A stretch of DNA of 47,483 nucleotides from Acidimicrobiaceae bacterium (GTDB taxonomy: Bacteria; Actinomycetota; Acidimicrobiia; Acidimicrobiales; RAAP-2): positions 59,347 to 106,829 of the forward strand of contig PKYA01000201.1 of assembly GCA_003133545.1 (NCBI GenBank). Reading direction: 5' to 3'. Positions 16,473 through 25,959 of the stretch are shown here, in pieces. Each line of letters starts with the position of its first letter. Position 1 is the first letter of the stretch. The notes beneath the pieces were generated by a model. The model saw nothing but the letters and a program-made list of their open reading frames with translations. It was not told the origin of the DNA and made no database searches. The position numbers and the translations under genes are program-made.

Positions 16473-17273
16473 TCAGCTGGGGAAGAGCAAGGAATAATCG
16501 GCACCACGGCGTAGATGGTGTCCGCCGTCGATCCCGAGAACCTCCCCCGTCACGAAGGAGGACTCGGGGCCGATCAGATAACGGACGGCCGCGGCGACGT
16601 CATCCACGGTGCCTACCCTGCCCAAGGGCATCTGTGAGATGTAGTCGTCGAGCAATGGACCACCCCCCGTGATGAAGGACATCAGTTCATCGTCGACTAT
16701 CCCGGGCGCCACCGCATTGACTCGAATACCGAGCGGTCCCAGCTCTTCGGCCGACGTCTGCGTGAGGAAACAGATGCCAGCCTTGGCGACACCGTACGCC
16801 CACAGAAAGGGATGAGGGAAGCGACCGGCCCCCGAGGACATCAAGACGATGGAGCCTGGCGTGCCCTGAGATCGCAACGCCGCGCCAACGTGCTTCACGC
16901 AGATGATGGAGCCCATGAGATTGAGATCGATCGTCGCTCGTACGGCTTCGATGTCAGCGTCAAGGACGGGCCCGATGTGCAGCGAGCCGCCGGCACAGGC
17001 GAAGAGGGCATCGATGCGTCCAGTCACCTCAGATGCCACCTTGATTGCATTGGCCACCTGCTCGTCAACCGTGACGTCTGCGACCACGTAGGTGACCGCT
17101 GCATTCTCGGAGGCCGCCGCACGGATGCGATCGGCGGCGGCAGCCAGCTTGCTCTCAGTCCTCCCGCAAATGGTGACGTGCGCGCCGTCAGTGGCCAGCC
17201 GCTCCGCCGTCGCCAACCCGATGCCACTTCCGCCACCGGTGACCAGAACGGACCATCCTTGAATTGTGGTCAT
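16473..17273 (-). CDS. Short-chain dehydrogenase/reductase (SDR)
   Basis: 266 aa, full-length classical SDR. The NAD(P)-binding TGGGSGIG is at 12-19, the structural NAG-like motif reads CAGG at 93-96 and the catalytic set is Ser146/147, Tyr160 and Lys164 (YGVAK). The arginine in CGRTE after the second strand would suit NADPH. The end, SSFVTGEVLGIDGG, is typical. Its ATG overlaps the stop of the upstream amidohydrolase as ATGA, so the two are one operon and probably act on the same compound: oxidation or reduction of an alcohol/ketone linked to a hydrolytic or decarboxylative step. Confidence 0.95.
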   Translation of the reverse strand: MTTIQGWSVLVTGGGSGIGLATAERLATDGAHVTICGRTESKLAAAADRIRAAASENAAVTYVVADVTVDEQVANAIKVASEVTGRIDALFACAGGSLHIGPVLDADIEAVRATIDLNLMGSIICVKHVGAALRSQGTPGSIVLMSSGAGRFPHPFLWAYGVAKAGICFLTQTSAEELGPLGIRVNAVAPGIVDDELMSFITGGGPLLDDYISQMPLGRVGTVDDVAAAVRYLIGPESSFVTGEVLGIDGGHHLRRGADYSLLFPS

Positions 17274-18481
17274 TTCAAGCGAGCACTCGCCTGCGCCGCC
17301 TGGATCTTGAATAGTGCCCGGGCGTTTCCTCCGAGGAAATACTTGCGATCCAACTCCGGAAGCTCACGAGCCAAGGACTCGAGGTCCTGGAGGTAATCAG
17401 GAGAGTGATCGGCATGGGGATAGTCGGAGGCCCACAGAAACTGCGTCGCACCGTAGCGCTGCATCAACGGAGCGATCGAGCGCTCATCCGGATCGCACGA
17501 CACCCAGCACCGCTCTCGGAAGTAGCTGGAAGGCTTGTCCTTGAGTTTCATGCCCACTCCAATCGGGGTGTGCCCATATACGGCGTCCATTCGATCCATG
17601 AAATGCCCTACCCAGCCACCGCCGGACTCCAGGACCAGGATTTTGAGCCGGGGAAACCGGTCGAATACGGCCAAATCGAAGAGCGTGGCGAACTGATGCC
17701 GGACTCCGTCGCCTCCCCGAACCGATTCGAGGAGCTGCAACCGGTCCTCCGTCCAGCTCTTCCCGGTGAACCGTTCGCCCTTCGCCCAGTCCGGCTCGAA
17801 GCCCGGATGAATGGCAAATACGACGTCGAGATCCTGCGCCGCCGCGAAGACCCGGTCGTGATCCGGATGACCGAGCGGTTGGCGAGCATGGGTGAAGGGG
17901 AGGACGAAGCATCCTCGAGCACCCTCCGACACTGCCCGTTCAAGCTCTTGGGCCGCGGCATCCGGATCCGACAACGATATGTGTGCGACAGGTATCAGTC
18001 GTCCACTTGAGTCAGCACAGAACTCACAGATCCACCGGTTATAGGCGCGCGTATAAGCCTGACTGAGTTCAGGATCATCGAGTTCGGCTTCCCACAGCAG
18101 ACCGAGAGTGGGGTACAAGACCGCGGCATCGAGTCCCTCGGCATCGAGCAGATGCACCCGATCAGCCGGATCCATACTGCCGTAAGCGGCTTCAGAAACA
18201 TAGGTTCGCTCTGGATCAAGCGCTATCGTCATCAGGTCAGGCGCGCCCATGACCCCCAAGAGCGAGGGCATGCCATGCGTACTCACGGATGAGCGCCGAC
18301 CCCCGATCTCAAGTTCTTCAAGACCATCGGAATCCCGCACAATTCGCAGCGCGAGGTGCCGAAAGCGTGGCTCCAGGTACCGCTCCCACATATCTGGCGG
18401 TTCCAAGATGTGCCCGTCGGCATCAATCGCTCCGTCATAGGCAAGCCGGTGGACGGTGGGTAGTTCGCGCATTTTGGACAT
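17270..18481 (-). CDS. Amidohydrolase-2 family protein (ACMSD-like)
   Basis: 403 aa TIM-barrel protein of the amidohydrolase-2 family, whose known members include decarboxylases such as ACMSD. Near the N-terminus the metal motif is DADGHILEP, with Asp-Gly-His in place of the usual HxH. Further expected ligands are the His in VVFAIHPGF, the Glu in LESGGGWVGHF and the Asp in WASDYPHAD. GGAG and AGG lie upstream of the ATG. It is the first gene of a two-gene operon with an SDR. The substrate is probably a cyclic or aromatic acid; hydrolase versus decarboxylase cannot be told from sequence. Confidence 0.9.
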   Translation of the reverse strand: MSKMRELPTVHRLAYDGAIDADGHILEPPDMWERYLEPRFRHLALRIVRDSDGLEELEIGGRRSSVSTHGMPSLLGVMGAPDLMTIALDPERTYVSEAAYGSMDPADRVHLLDAEGLDAAVLYPTLGLLWEAELDDPELSQAYTRAYNRWICEFCADSSGRLIPVAHISLSDPDAAAQELERAVSEGARGCFVLPFTHARQPLGHPDHDRVFAAAQDLDVVFAIHPGFEPDWAKGERFTGKSWTEDRLQLLESVRGGDGVRHQFATLFDLAVFDRFPRLKILVLESGGGWVGHFMDRMDAVYGHTPIGVGMKLKDKPSSYFRERCWVSCDPDERSIAPLMQRYGATQFLWASDYPHADHSPDYLQDLESLARELPELDRKYFLGGNARALFKIQAAQASARLK

Positions 18482-18683
18482 CTTGATTTTCCTACCTTTT
18501 CTCCTGTGGCCGTCTCCCGCTGCAGGCCCGCTCCGAGCTCACGCCACATTTGATGGGTCGTGCGCAATCGTAGCTTTCGGGGAACGGCCCGTCCCTGGGG
18601 GATCTGGTCCCGCCTGGGCACGATGGCACAAGCTATGGCAGGGTGGACAGGGCAAGGATCGGCAGAGGAGGGTTCAAGAACCG

Positions 18684-19316
18684 ATGGAAGACACCGGGGC
18701 AACTCAGTTCAATATTGGCGTCGAGGTGGTCGGTACCGACGGAACATGCGGCCGCATGATCCGTGCCGTCGTGGACCCCGTCGCTCGCACCCTGACCCAC
18801 CTGGTGGTCGAGCCAGAGCATCGACAGGGCCTCGGCCGACTTGTTCCCCTCGATCTGGTGCTCCAGGCCTCCGCGGACCAGATCACCCTCCGCTGTTCGG
18901 TCAAAGCATTCGAGAACTTGGAGAGGGCTGAAGAGACACACTTCTTGCCGGCCAGTGCTGGATACCTGGGATACGTCCCAGAGGAGCTGCTCGCGCTCCC
19001 CTACTATGGGCTCGGTCCGGGCAATACCTCACCACCCGTTACCGAGGACAGTCTCCCGATGGGCGAGGTCTCAGTGCGGCGGGACGAGCAGGTCCATGCC
19101 GTCGACGGCGAAATTGGGAGAGTCCAGGGGCTCGTTATCGATCCTCGCAGCCATCGCGTGACACATCTCCTTCTTCAGGAGGGCCACCTCTTCGGCCACA
19201 AGGAGGTCGCAGTTCCGATCCGCGCCATAACTGGGATCGACGACGGCATTCGACTCAGCTTGTCCAAGAAGGACGTTCAGGACTTGCCACAGGTTGCTAT
19301 CGACGCGCTCCACTAG
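18684..19316 (+). CDS. PRC-barrel domain protein, two repeats
   Basis: 210 aa from the ATG at 18684, with GAGGAGG about 12 bases upstream; the frame is open further but reads as non-coding. Two PRC-barrel-like halves are visible. The first (about 8-75) has GRMIRAVVDPVARTLTHLVV. The second (about 120-195) has GEIGRVQGLVIDPRSHRVTH, then FGHKEVAVPIRAI. PRC barrels occur in RNA-processing, photosynthetic and stress proteins; here a soluble two-domain form has unknown function. It converges with the GGDEF-EAL gene, only 7 bp away. Confidence 0.87.
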   Translation: MEDTGATQFNIGVEVVGTDGTCGRMIRAVVDPVARTLTHLVVEPEHRQGLGRLVPLDLVLQASADQITLRCSVKAFENLERAEETHFLPASAGYLGYVPEELLALPYYGLGPGNTSPPVTEDSLPMGEVSVRRDEQVHAVDGEIGRVQGLVIDPRSHRVTHLLLQEGHLFGHKEVAVPIRAITGIDDGIRLSLSKKDVQDLPQVAIDALH

Positions 19317-19323
19317 CAGGGCT

Positions 19324-21705
19324 TCATTGCTCAGGCGGAGACGGGTGGCCGCCAAAGCGTAAAGGATCGATTAACTGAGCCTCGAAGTCACCAGCCTCAA
19401 GCGGAGCGGCAAACAGGAAACCTTGCGCTTCATCGACATGGTTTGCCCTGAGAAGATCCATCTCATCAGTCGTCTCGACGCCCTCGGCCAGCGTCGTGAG
19501 GCCGAGATCCCGACCGAGCTGCACAAAAGTCTTGATGAGGGCCGCCGACTCCCGTGAGGCGACCATCGCTCGGACGAACGATTTGTCGATCTTGATGCAA
19601 TGTACGGGAAACTGCTGGAGAAACGCCAAGGAGGAATAGCCGGTGCCGAAGTCATCGACAGCAATGCCGACTCCCAGTTCCTCGATGGCTCGAAGCCGCC
19701 GCACGGCCGAACTGGTATCCCGCATGAGAGCGGTCTCAGTCACCTCGATGGTCAACGCAGTCGGATGTAGCTTGCTCTCGTACAGCGCACACCGAATGTG
19801 CTCAACGATCCGGTCGTCGTCGAGCTGGCGGCCCGAGACGTTGACCGACAAAGTGAGCTCGTCACTTTGCCTGCGCCAGACCGCCATTTGTGCACATGCC
19901 TGGCGCAACACCCACGCACCGACTTCACGGATCTGACCGCTCTGCTCGAGGATCGGAATGAACTCGTCCGGCGCGAGCAGACCGTCCGCAGGATGCTCCC
20001 AACGCAGGAGTGCTTCGACGCCGATAACCGAAAGATCGGCCAAATTCAAAATGGGCTGATAGACAAGTCGGAACTGGTGTGCACTCAATGCCGAGCGCAG
20101 GTCGAACTCCAGCCGGATGCGTCGACCAATGTCCGTCTGCATCTCAGGATGAAAGAACTCGTATCGATTCTTCCCTCTCGCTTTGGCCTGATAGAGAGCG
20201 ATGTCTGCGTCCCGGAGCAGTTCTCCAGGGGTGGCTCTGTCTCCCACGGCGATCCCGATGCTCGCGCTGGCCGGCAATGACGACGCGCAATTCAGTTCGA
20301 ACGGCTGTCGCATCACGTCCAGAAGTCGCTCCGCCACGAGCTCTGGAGCCACCATGGGTTCACTCCCATCGATCAGCACGACGAACTCATCACCGCCCAT
20401 TCTTCCGATGGTGTCCGCGCCGCGCAGCGTGCTCGCCATTCGGATCGCCACCGAAGCCAGCAACTCGTCACCCGCTTCATGACCAAGAGAATCATTGACG
20501 TTCTTGAAGTCATCGAGATCGATGTACAGCGCGGCGCCGACTGTGCCATTGCGTCGACCCCTCGCCAGGAGCTGATCGATGCGGTCCAGTATCAAGGCGC
20601 GATTTGGCAAACCCGTAAGCGGATCATGCATAGCCTGGAATTTGAGCTCGTCAGTTCGCTCGTGGACCAGTGCTCGTGAACGAGCTCGTCCGGAACCCAA
20701 CACGTAGATGGAGGCCCCTAACAACAAGCTGAGAGCGATGCCGCCCAAGAGCAGTGGCAACCCTCCCATAGTGCCGATCAATCCGCCGCTGTCGTCGGGT
20801 CCGAGCGCTTCCACAGTCCAGCCCTGTCCAAGGTTGATCGACTCGATCTGTGGGGCGACGGGAGCATGCCCGCCCTGGAACATGACAGCAGACTTGCCCG
20901 ATCCGAAACGCAGAGCGACCGCCGTATTGGCATGACCCCTCAGAGCCGTCTCCAGGAGAACGTTCGGGCGAATATCCATGGCGATTAGTTCGACAAAGGA
21001 GCTGTCACGACCGGCAACGGTCGAAGGTGTCGACCCCGATCCGTAGATCGGCACATCGAGCGCCAGCGTCTTGGAGCCGGGCGCGGTCAAGGGCAAGACC
21101 GCGCTTTTTCCGGAAGCCCGGGCGGCCAGCACGTTCTGTGCCAATGTCCCCACACAGAGGTTGTAATTGTCCGGGATGTCTGGAAAGGGAGCTTTTTCCA
21201 CCCCGACCCTCACGAAGCAGTAGAAGGGTAGCGGTGGGCCCGCTGGCTTGACGGTGAATGGTGCCGAACCCTTGGCGGACACGCTCTGCGCGTATGCCTC
21301 GAGTTGTGCGGCAGGCACGAACTGGATAGCCACAAGTCCGAACAGCTCCGGGTATCGTTTCAGCGCGCCGATGTCGTCGGCCCATTGCGTGAACTCTGCC
21401 TGTGACGGGTGGGGGTTGCCGATGATAAACGACTCTGTGCTCACGATCAGATCCTGCTCATGCTGAATCGCCAACTGCAGCGTCCCGGAGATCTGGACCG
21501 CCGACGACTGGAATGCCTTGTGGGATCTGGCGGAAGTGGCACGGATCGCGCTGAACCCGAAGGCCGAAGCACCGGCCCCGATCGCCACGATGAGAGCGGC
21601 AATCACCATCCACAGCTGGCGTGAGTTTCCGCGCGGGCCCATGCCGTCGCCCCCGGACGGAACACCCGAGACCGGCAAGGGCTCTTCGGAGATCTTTTTC
21701 ATCAT
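19324..21705 (-). CDS. CHASE-GGDEF-EAL membrane c-di-GMP enzyme
   Basis: 793 aa from the ATG at 21705. Order: cytosolic tail, membrane segment about residues 30-50 (LWMVIAALIVAIGAGASAF), an extracytoplasmic CHASE-type sensor (about 75-290), a second membrane segment (GLPLLLGGIALSLLLGASIY), then GGDEF (about 345-500) and EAL (about 515-755). The cyclase motif GGDEF is intact at 437-441 with an inhibitory RxxD (RGAD, 428-431). The phosphodiesterase has EAL at 564-566 and DDFGTGYSS from 684. Both activities look possible, switched by an external ligand. Divergent from the EAL-GAF gene across 260 bp. Confidence 0.95.
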   Translation of the reverse strand: MMKKISEEPLPVSGVPSGGDGMGPRGNSRQLWMVIAALIVAIGAGASAFGFSAIRATSARSHKAFQSSAVQISGTLQLAIQHEQDLIVSTESFIIGNPHPSQAEFTQWADDIGALKRYPELFGLVAIQFVPAAQLEAYAQSVSAKGSAPFTVKPAGPPLPFYCFVRVGVEKAPFPDIPDNYNLCVGTLAQNVLAARASGKSAVLPLTAPGSKTLALDVPIYGSGSTPSTVAGRDSSFVELIAMDIRPNVLLETALRGHANTAVALRFGSGKSAVMFQGGHAPVAPQIESINLGQGWTVEALGPDDSGGLIGTMGGLPLLLGGIALSLLLGASIYVLGSGRARSRALVHERTDELKFQAMHDPLTGLPNRALILDRIDQLLARGRRNGTVGAALYIDLDDFKNVNDSLGHEAGDELLASVAIRMASTLRGADTIGRMGGDEFVVLIDGSEPMVAPELVAERLLDVMRQPFELNCASSLPASASIGIAVGDRATPGELLRDADIALYQAKARGKNRYEFFHPEMQTDIGRRIRLEFDLRSALSAHQFRLVYQPILNLADLSVIGVEALLRWEHPADGLLAPDEFIPILEQSGQIREVGAWVLRQACAQMAVWRRQSDELTLSVNVSGRQLDDDRIVEHIRCALYESKLHPTALTIEVTETALMRDTSSAVRRLRAIEELGVGIAVDDFGTGYSSLAFLQQFPVHCIKIDKSFVRAMVASRESAALIKTFVQLGRDLGLTTLAEGVETTDEMDLLRANHVDEAQGFLFAAPLEAGDFEAQLIDPLRFGGHPSPPEQ

Positions 21706-21965
21706 CGTCAGACCAAAAGGATGCGAGGAGTGGCTCGGTCCATAGACACAAGCATCTCCAGCTTCTGACAATGGCCAGCCATCTGAAACCCAACGCAAGC
21801 ACAACTCCGGACGCCGGTGGCCGCGTTTCCTGGCTTCCTGCGCTCAGCCAGCGAATTCCGGGGGGTGGCACCCATTTCGCAACCGGATCGCGACGGAATT
21901 ACCACCGGGTTGGTCAACACTCTGATTCCTTGACGTCCGCGGCTGTTTCGCGCCTACGGGGGAAC

Positions 21966-23723
21966 ATGACGGTTCATACAGAATTGCCACACCCGCATCA
22001 CACTGCGACGCGCCTGAGCCCGGAAACCGCCGGCCCGCGGGGTGACTCGCTGACCCGATTGATCGAACAGCTGCTCCGCCCCGGCGCCCTTCAAATGGCT
22101 GCCCAGCCAATCGTCAGCGTGGCAGATGGCACGACCGTGGGCTACGAGTTGCTGGCTCGAACCTCGGTGCAATGCAGTACCGGTCCCGAACAGTGGCTTG
22201 AACATGCCAGCTATCTCGGGATCCGCACGGAGTTCGAGCTGGCGTGCCTGCAGGCAGCCTGCGAACGAGGTGGCCCACCCGGGGGTGAAAGGATTTTCGT
22301 CAATCTCAGCACGAGTACGCTTCTCGACCCTAGGGTTGAACCGATCCTTGGTGACCTGCCGCCCCGGGTGATCGAGATCACCGAGCACGAACCGGTGAGC
22401 GACTATCAGGGGCTGCGTCGGCGACTTCAGAATTGGCCTGCCGCATCTCAGTTACTCGCGATCGATGATGTGGGGGCCGGCTACTCGTCGATGTCGCACG
22501 TCCTTCAATTGCGCCCGCACTTCATAAAGATCGATCGCAGCCTGGTCCAGAATGTGCACCGGGATTCCAACAAACTGGCTATATTGCGTGGCCTCGCCGG
22601 GTTCGCTAGGCAATGCGGCGTTGCATCCCTCGCCGAGGGCGTGGAGACGAATGAGGAACTCAGTGCGCTTCGTGCCGTGGGCGTGGATCTCGTGCAGGGG
22701 TATCTGTTGGCCAAACCGGGCGATGGTTGGCCCGAAGCCCGCCACTGGCGTTCCCCTCGTTCCGTCCCCAGGAGACGAAAGGACTCTGGCCCGAACGCGC
22801 TCAGCGCGCTACGCGATCGTGTCGAGAGGATGGTTGACCCAATCGACGCCGCCGACGAAGTAACCGCTCATCTGTACGACCACTTTGCCTTCCTGCCCAG
22901 CGTCTACGTGGAGCGAGCCGGAATCTTGAGATTTCTCTCCGGGCGCGGTCAATGGCAGGTGCTGGACGGGATCGAGGGTGGTGTGGGCCTGACCGGTTCA
23001 GCTTTTGCGGGGGCTGAGTCCGTGCTGGTGCAGGACGTGACCGCCGATGCTCGATATCGCGAAGCGGTACCCGGAGTCGTGGCCGAGCTGGCAATCCCTC
23101 TGACCGTAAACCGTCGCATTGTGGGGGTTCTGAACGTCGACGCTCCCGCCCAACTCGATGATCAGCAAGTGCAGGCCGTGCACGATTCAGCTCGCGTTCT
23201 CGAGGACGCCTTCACGCGGACAGGTGTAGCTCTGCGGTGGGACTCTCCACTGGCCGAATTCGGATGGCACGCTCCACGAGTGGCCGAGGCGAAGTCGCTG
23301 CAAGAGCTGGCAGATGCCACGATTGCGGCCGGCATCGATGTTGCCAAGCTCCAGTCAGCCGCCCTGTGGAGTCGCTCTGACGGCGAGCTCGTCCTACGAG
23401 GTGCAACCGGTGCGCGTGCCGATGACATCGCCGGCCTCACGGATTACCAGATTGAACAATTGGCCGGGTTGGTCTCGCATGTTGCCTCGAGCTACAGCAC
23501 CGGTCCTGTCGTTGGCCGTACCTTTGGCGCCATGGGCCTCCTGCGCGATCAGGGGTTCGGCACCATCTTCGTAGCCGCCATACGCGACCGAGGTACACCG
23601 ACGGGCTTGCTCGTACTCGCTGGGCCTGACGCCGGGACGATGCCCATGGAATCAGTGCAGGCCGTCGAGCTTCTCTGCGTCCTTGCTGGCGTCACCCTCG
23701 CCCGAATTGAAGATCCGTCGTAG
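21966..23723 (+). CDS. EAL-domain phosphodiesterase with two GAF-like domains
   Basis: 585 aa, soluble. An EAL domain occupies residues about 30-260: the signature is ELL at 61-63, and FVNLS, EITEHEP, DDVGAGYSS (Asp167/Asp168) and EGVET are all present, so it should cleave c-di-GMP. A GAF domain follows (about 290-420, GIEGGVGLTGSAFAGAES, then LAIPLTVNRRIVGVLNVDAP), then a second, weaker GAF-like domain to the end. The order EAL-GAF-GAF is reversed from the usual sensor-first layout. The ATG at 21966 is chosen since the open frame before it overlaps the divergent gene's promoter. Confidence 0.92.
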   Translation: MTVHTELPHPHHTATRLSPETAGPRGDSLTRLIEQLLRPGALQMAAQPIVSVADGTTVGYELLARTSVQCSTGPEQWLEHASYLGIRTEFELACLQAACERGGPPGGERIFVNLSTSTLLDPRVEPILGDLPPRVIEITEHEPVSDYQGLRRRLQNWPAASQLLAIDDVGAGYSSMSHVLQLRPHFIKIDRSLVQNVHRDSNKLAILRGLAGFARQCGVASLAEGVETNEELSALRAVGVDLVQGYLLAKPGDGWPEARHWRSPRSVPRRRKDSGPNALSALRDRVERMVDPIDAADEVTAHLYDHFAFLPSVYVERAGILRFLSGRGQWQVLDGIEGGVGLTGSAFAGAESVLVQDVTADARYREAVPGVVAELAIPLTVNRRIVGVLNVDAPAQLDDQQVQAVHDSARVLEDAFTRTGVALRWDSPLAEFGWHAPRVAEAKSLQELADATIAAGIDVAKLQSAALWSRSDGELVLRGATGARADDIAGLTDYQIEQLAGLVSHVASSYSTGPVVGRTFGAMGLLRDQGFGTIFVAAIRDRGTPTGLLVLAGPDAGTMPMESVQAVELLCVLAGVTLARIEDPS

Positions 23724-23807
23724 TACCCGGTCCGACGGGCAACACGACCACGCCGCAGTCGCCTAGATCGAACAATCCGTTGAGCTGAGACCCACATGGA
23801 CACCGGG

Positions 23808-23833
23808 ATCGGGTCTGGTCGGATGGACCCGAT
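23808..23833. terminator. Hairpin between convergent EAL-GAF and ligase genes
   Basis: ATCGGGTC (23808-23815) pairs perfectly with GACCCGAT (23826-23833) around a 10-base loop. It lies 84 bp after the EAL-GAF stop and 52 bp after the end of the opposing ligase gene. No T-tract; it may serve both transcripts. Confidence 0.5.
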
Positions 23834-23885
23834 GACCAGAGTCGGCGGCCGAACCAACCATCTATTGGCGCTCGGCTCATCGATC

Positions 23886-24965
23886 CTAAATGCCGAAGAC
23901 TTCTGTCAGCTCCGTCGGAATTGGCGTGTCGAGCTGCGCGTAGGTACACGATTCCGGAGATCGATCAGGACGCCACCGTTTGAACGAAGTGGCATGACGA
24001 AAGCGGTCACCCTGAAGATGGTCGTACGAGACCTCGGCAACAAGTTCAGGCCGCAACGGCGTCCAGCTGAGATCCTTTCCCGCGCTCCACCGGCTCTGTC
24101 CCCCCGGAACACGCTGTTCCAGACCATTGTCCGGTATGTGCCACGGATGATCTGACCCGTCGACCAGTTGCAGAGGTTCGAGGACATCGACGAATTCCGA
24201 TCGGCGGGCGACACTGAAGCCGGACGCGACTCCCACGTGATGCAAGACGCCACTCTCATCGAAGAGCCCGAGAAGAAGCGAGCCGACTCCCTCTCCATCC
24301 TTGTGCTGCCGGAAGCCGCCGACGACACAGTCGGCAGTACGCTCGTGCTTGACCTTCAACATGACCCGTTTCCCGGGCTGATATCGCAGATCACCATCTT
24401 TGGCAATGACACCGTCGAGTCCAGCGCCCTCGAAGCGAGAAAACCAATCACGAGCCTCGTCGGGCGTCGTGGTACTCGGCGTCACGTGGATCGGGACTTC
24501 TACATGCTGGAGCACATCTTCCAGCATTGAACGACGATCGGCGAAGGGCTCATCCAGGAGGCTCCGATCATCGAATGCCAGAAGATCGAATGCGACGAAG
24601 GATGCCGGCGTGGACTGTGACAGCAAGTTCACCCGTGACTCGGCCGGATGGATCCGTTGCGTCAGTGCGTCGAAATCGAGCCCCGAGGGTCCGGCGATGA
24701 CGATCTCACCATCGAGGACGCAGCGATTGGGTAGATTCGCGAGCAAGCTCCCGCGTAGTTCGGGGAAATACCTGTCGAGGGGTTTCTCGTTGCGGCTCCC
24801 GAGGACGACATCGTCACCGTCGCGGAATACGATGCAGCGGAATCCGTCCCACTTTGGCTCGTAGGACAGTCCCGGTGATTCCGGAAAGTCCCGCACGAGC
24901 CTGGCCAGCATGGGTGCCAGAGGCGGCCTCACGGGAAGAGTCACCGGCTGTGGCTCGCGGTCCAC
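23886..24965 (-). CDS. ligC: ATP-dependent DNA ligase, LigC-type
   Basis: 359 aa. The nucleotidyl-transferase motifs are all seen: motif I EPKWDGF with the AMP-accepting Lys38, LDGEIV with Glu87 (motif III region), FVAFDLLAFD, GLDGVIAKDG and MLKVKHERTADCVVGGFR (motif V). An OB domain follows (about 215-345) ending with a short tail. Length and lack of other domains match mycobacterial LigC rather than LigD. It seals nicks or short gaps in DNA. Its ATG lies 25 bp inside the PHP gene, so the two are co-translated. It is the last of three repair genes. Confidence 0.93.
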   Translation of the reverse strand: MDREPQPVTLPVRPPLAPMLARLVRDFPESPGLSYEPKWDGFRCIVFRDGDDVVLGSRNEKPLDRYFPELRGSLLANLPNRCVLDGEIVIAGPSGLDFDALTQRIHPAESRVNLLSQSTPASFVAFDLLAFDDRSLLDEPFADRRSMLEDVLQHVEVPIHVTPSTTTPDEARDWFSRFEGAGLDGVIAKDGDLRYQPGKRVMLKVKHERTADCVVGGFRQHKDGEGVGSLLLGLFDESGVLHHVGVASGFSVARRSEFVDVLEPLQLVDGSDHPWHIPDNGLEQRVPGGQSRWSAGKDLSWTPLRPELVAEVSYDHLQGDRFRHATSFKRWRPDRSPESCTYAQLDTPIPTELTEVFGI

Positions 24966-25954
24966 GTCAGGAATTCGTCCATCGGAAGGGTGTTCAGTAT
25001 TCGATCCTCGGGTATACCGACCTTTGCGGCCTTCTCACACCCGTATTGCTGCCATTCGAGTTGGCCGGGTGCGTGGGCATCCGTGTCGATGACCATGGAA
25101 CAGCCCAGTGAAAGGGCAAGCGACAACAGCTCTTCGGGCGGATCGAGACGTTCTGGCCTCGAGTTGACCTCGACCGCCGTTCCCGTCCGAGCACAGGCAC
25201 CGAAGACGATCTCGGGATCAAAGCTTGATGGCGGCCGTCCCCGTCCGACGACGATGCGACCCGTGCAGTGCCCGAGGATGTCCGTATGTGGGCTCTCGAT
25301 GGCCCGGACCATTCGCTCCGTCATCTCCTTTGCATCCATTCGGAGCTTCGAGTGCACGCTGGCAACCACGACGTCGAGCTGCGCCAGAAGGTCTTCTGCC
25401 TGGTCGAGCGAACCATCTTCGAGAATGTCGACCTCAATGCCGGTCAGGATCCGGAATGGAGCGAGCTCGTCGTTGAGCTGGCGGACGATGTCGAGCTGCT
25501 GGAGAAGGCGCTCCGCGTTGAGACCGTGGGCGACCGTCAGCCTCGGGCTGTGATCAGTCAGTGCCCAGTAGGCATGGCCAATCTCCTTGGCCGCTTCGGC
25601 CATTTCTCTGATCGGACTGCCGCCGTCCGACCAGTCCGAATGGCTATGGCAGTCACCCTGCAGTTGGTTGAAGAGGTTGGCGGCTCCCTCGCTCATTTCG
25701 GGCAGCGCGGTCGATTCCAGCTTCTGCAGATACGCGGGCACCTTGCCGGAAAGGGATTCGGAAATGACCTGTGCGCTCGTCTTGCCTACTTGGGGAATCT
25801 TCTGAAGCACCGCAGGTGTCATTGTCGCCATTTCGTCACTCGGGATGTCGGAAATCGCAGCCGCCGCGTTTCGAAACGCCCTCACCTTGTAGGACTCTGC
25901 TCTCTCGCGCTCTAGGAGGTAGGCGATACGCCGCAGCGCGGCGGGTGGATCCAT
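24941..25954 (-). CDS. PHP-domain phosphoesterase with helix-hairpin-helix N-terminus (PolX-like, no polymerase)
   Basis: 337 aa from the Met at 25954 (AGGA 8 bases upstream; an ATG at 25963 overlaps the previous stop as ATGA and is the alternative). An N-terminal helical HhH part (ALRRIAYLLE, QKIPQVGKTSAQVI) is followed by a PHP domain with the metal motifs GDCHSHSDWSDGG, ALTDHSPRL, LTGIEVDI, VVASVHSKL, DILGHCTGR and DTDAHAPGQ. This is the exonuclease/phosphatase half of bacterial PolX without the polymerase. Between a primase-polymerase and a ligase gene it would clean 3' ends (phosphate, AP-site or mismatch). Confidence 0.92.
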   Translation of the reverse strand: MDPPAALRRIAYLLERERAESYKVRAFRNAAAAISDIPSDEMATMTPAVLQKIPQVGKTSAQVISESLSGKVPAYLQKLESTALPEMSEGAANLFNQLQGDCHSHSDWSDGGSPIREMAEAAKEIGHAYWALTDHSPRLTVAHGLNAERLLQQLDIVRQLNDELAPFRILTGIEVDILEDGSLDQAEDLLAQLDVVVASVHSKLRMDAKEMTERMVRAIESPHTDILGHCTGRIVVGRGRPPSSFDPEIVFGACARTGTAVEVNSRPERLDPPEELLSLALSLGCSMVIDTDAHAPGQLEWQQYGCEKAAKVGIPEDRILNTLPMDEFLTWTASHSR

Positions 25955-25959
25955 TGCGA

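Noticed and set aside
18456-18683. N-terminal 76-residue extension of the PRC-barrel protein
   Set aside because: It overlaps the divergent amidohydrolase promoter and reads as non-coding sequence; the Met at 18684 with GAGGAGG upstream is preferred.
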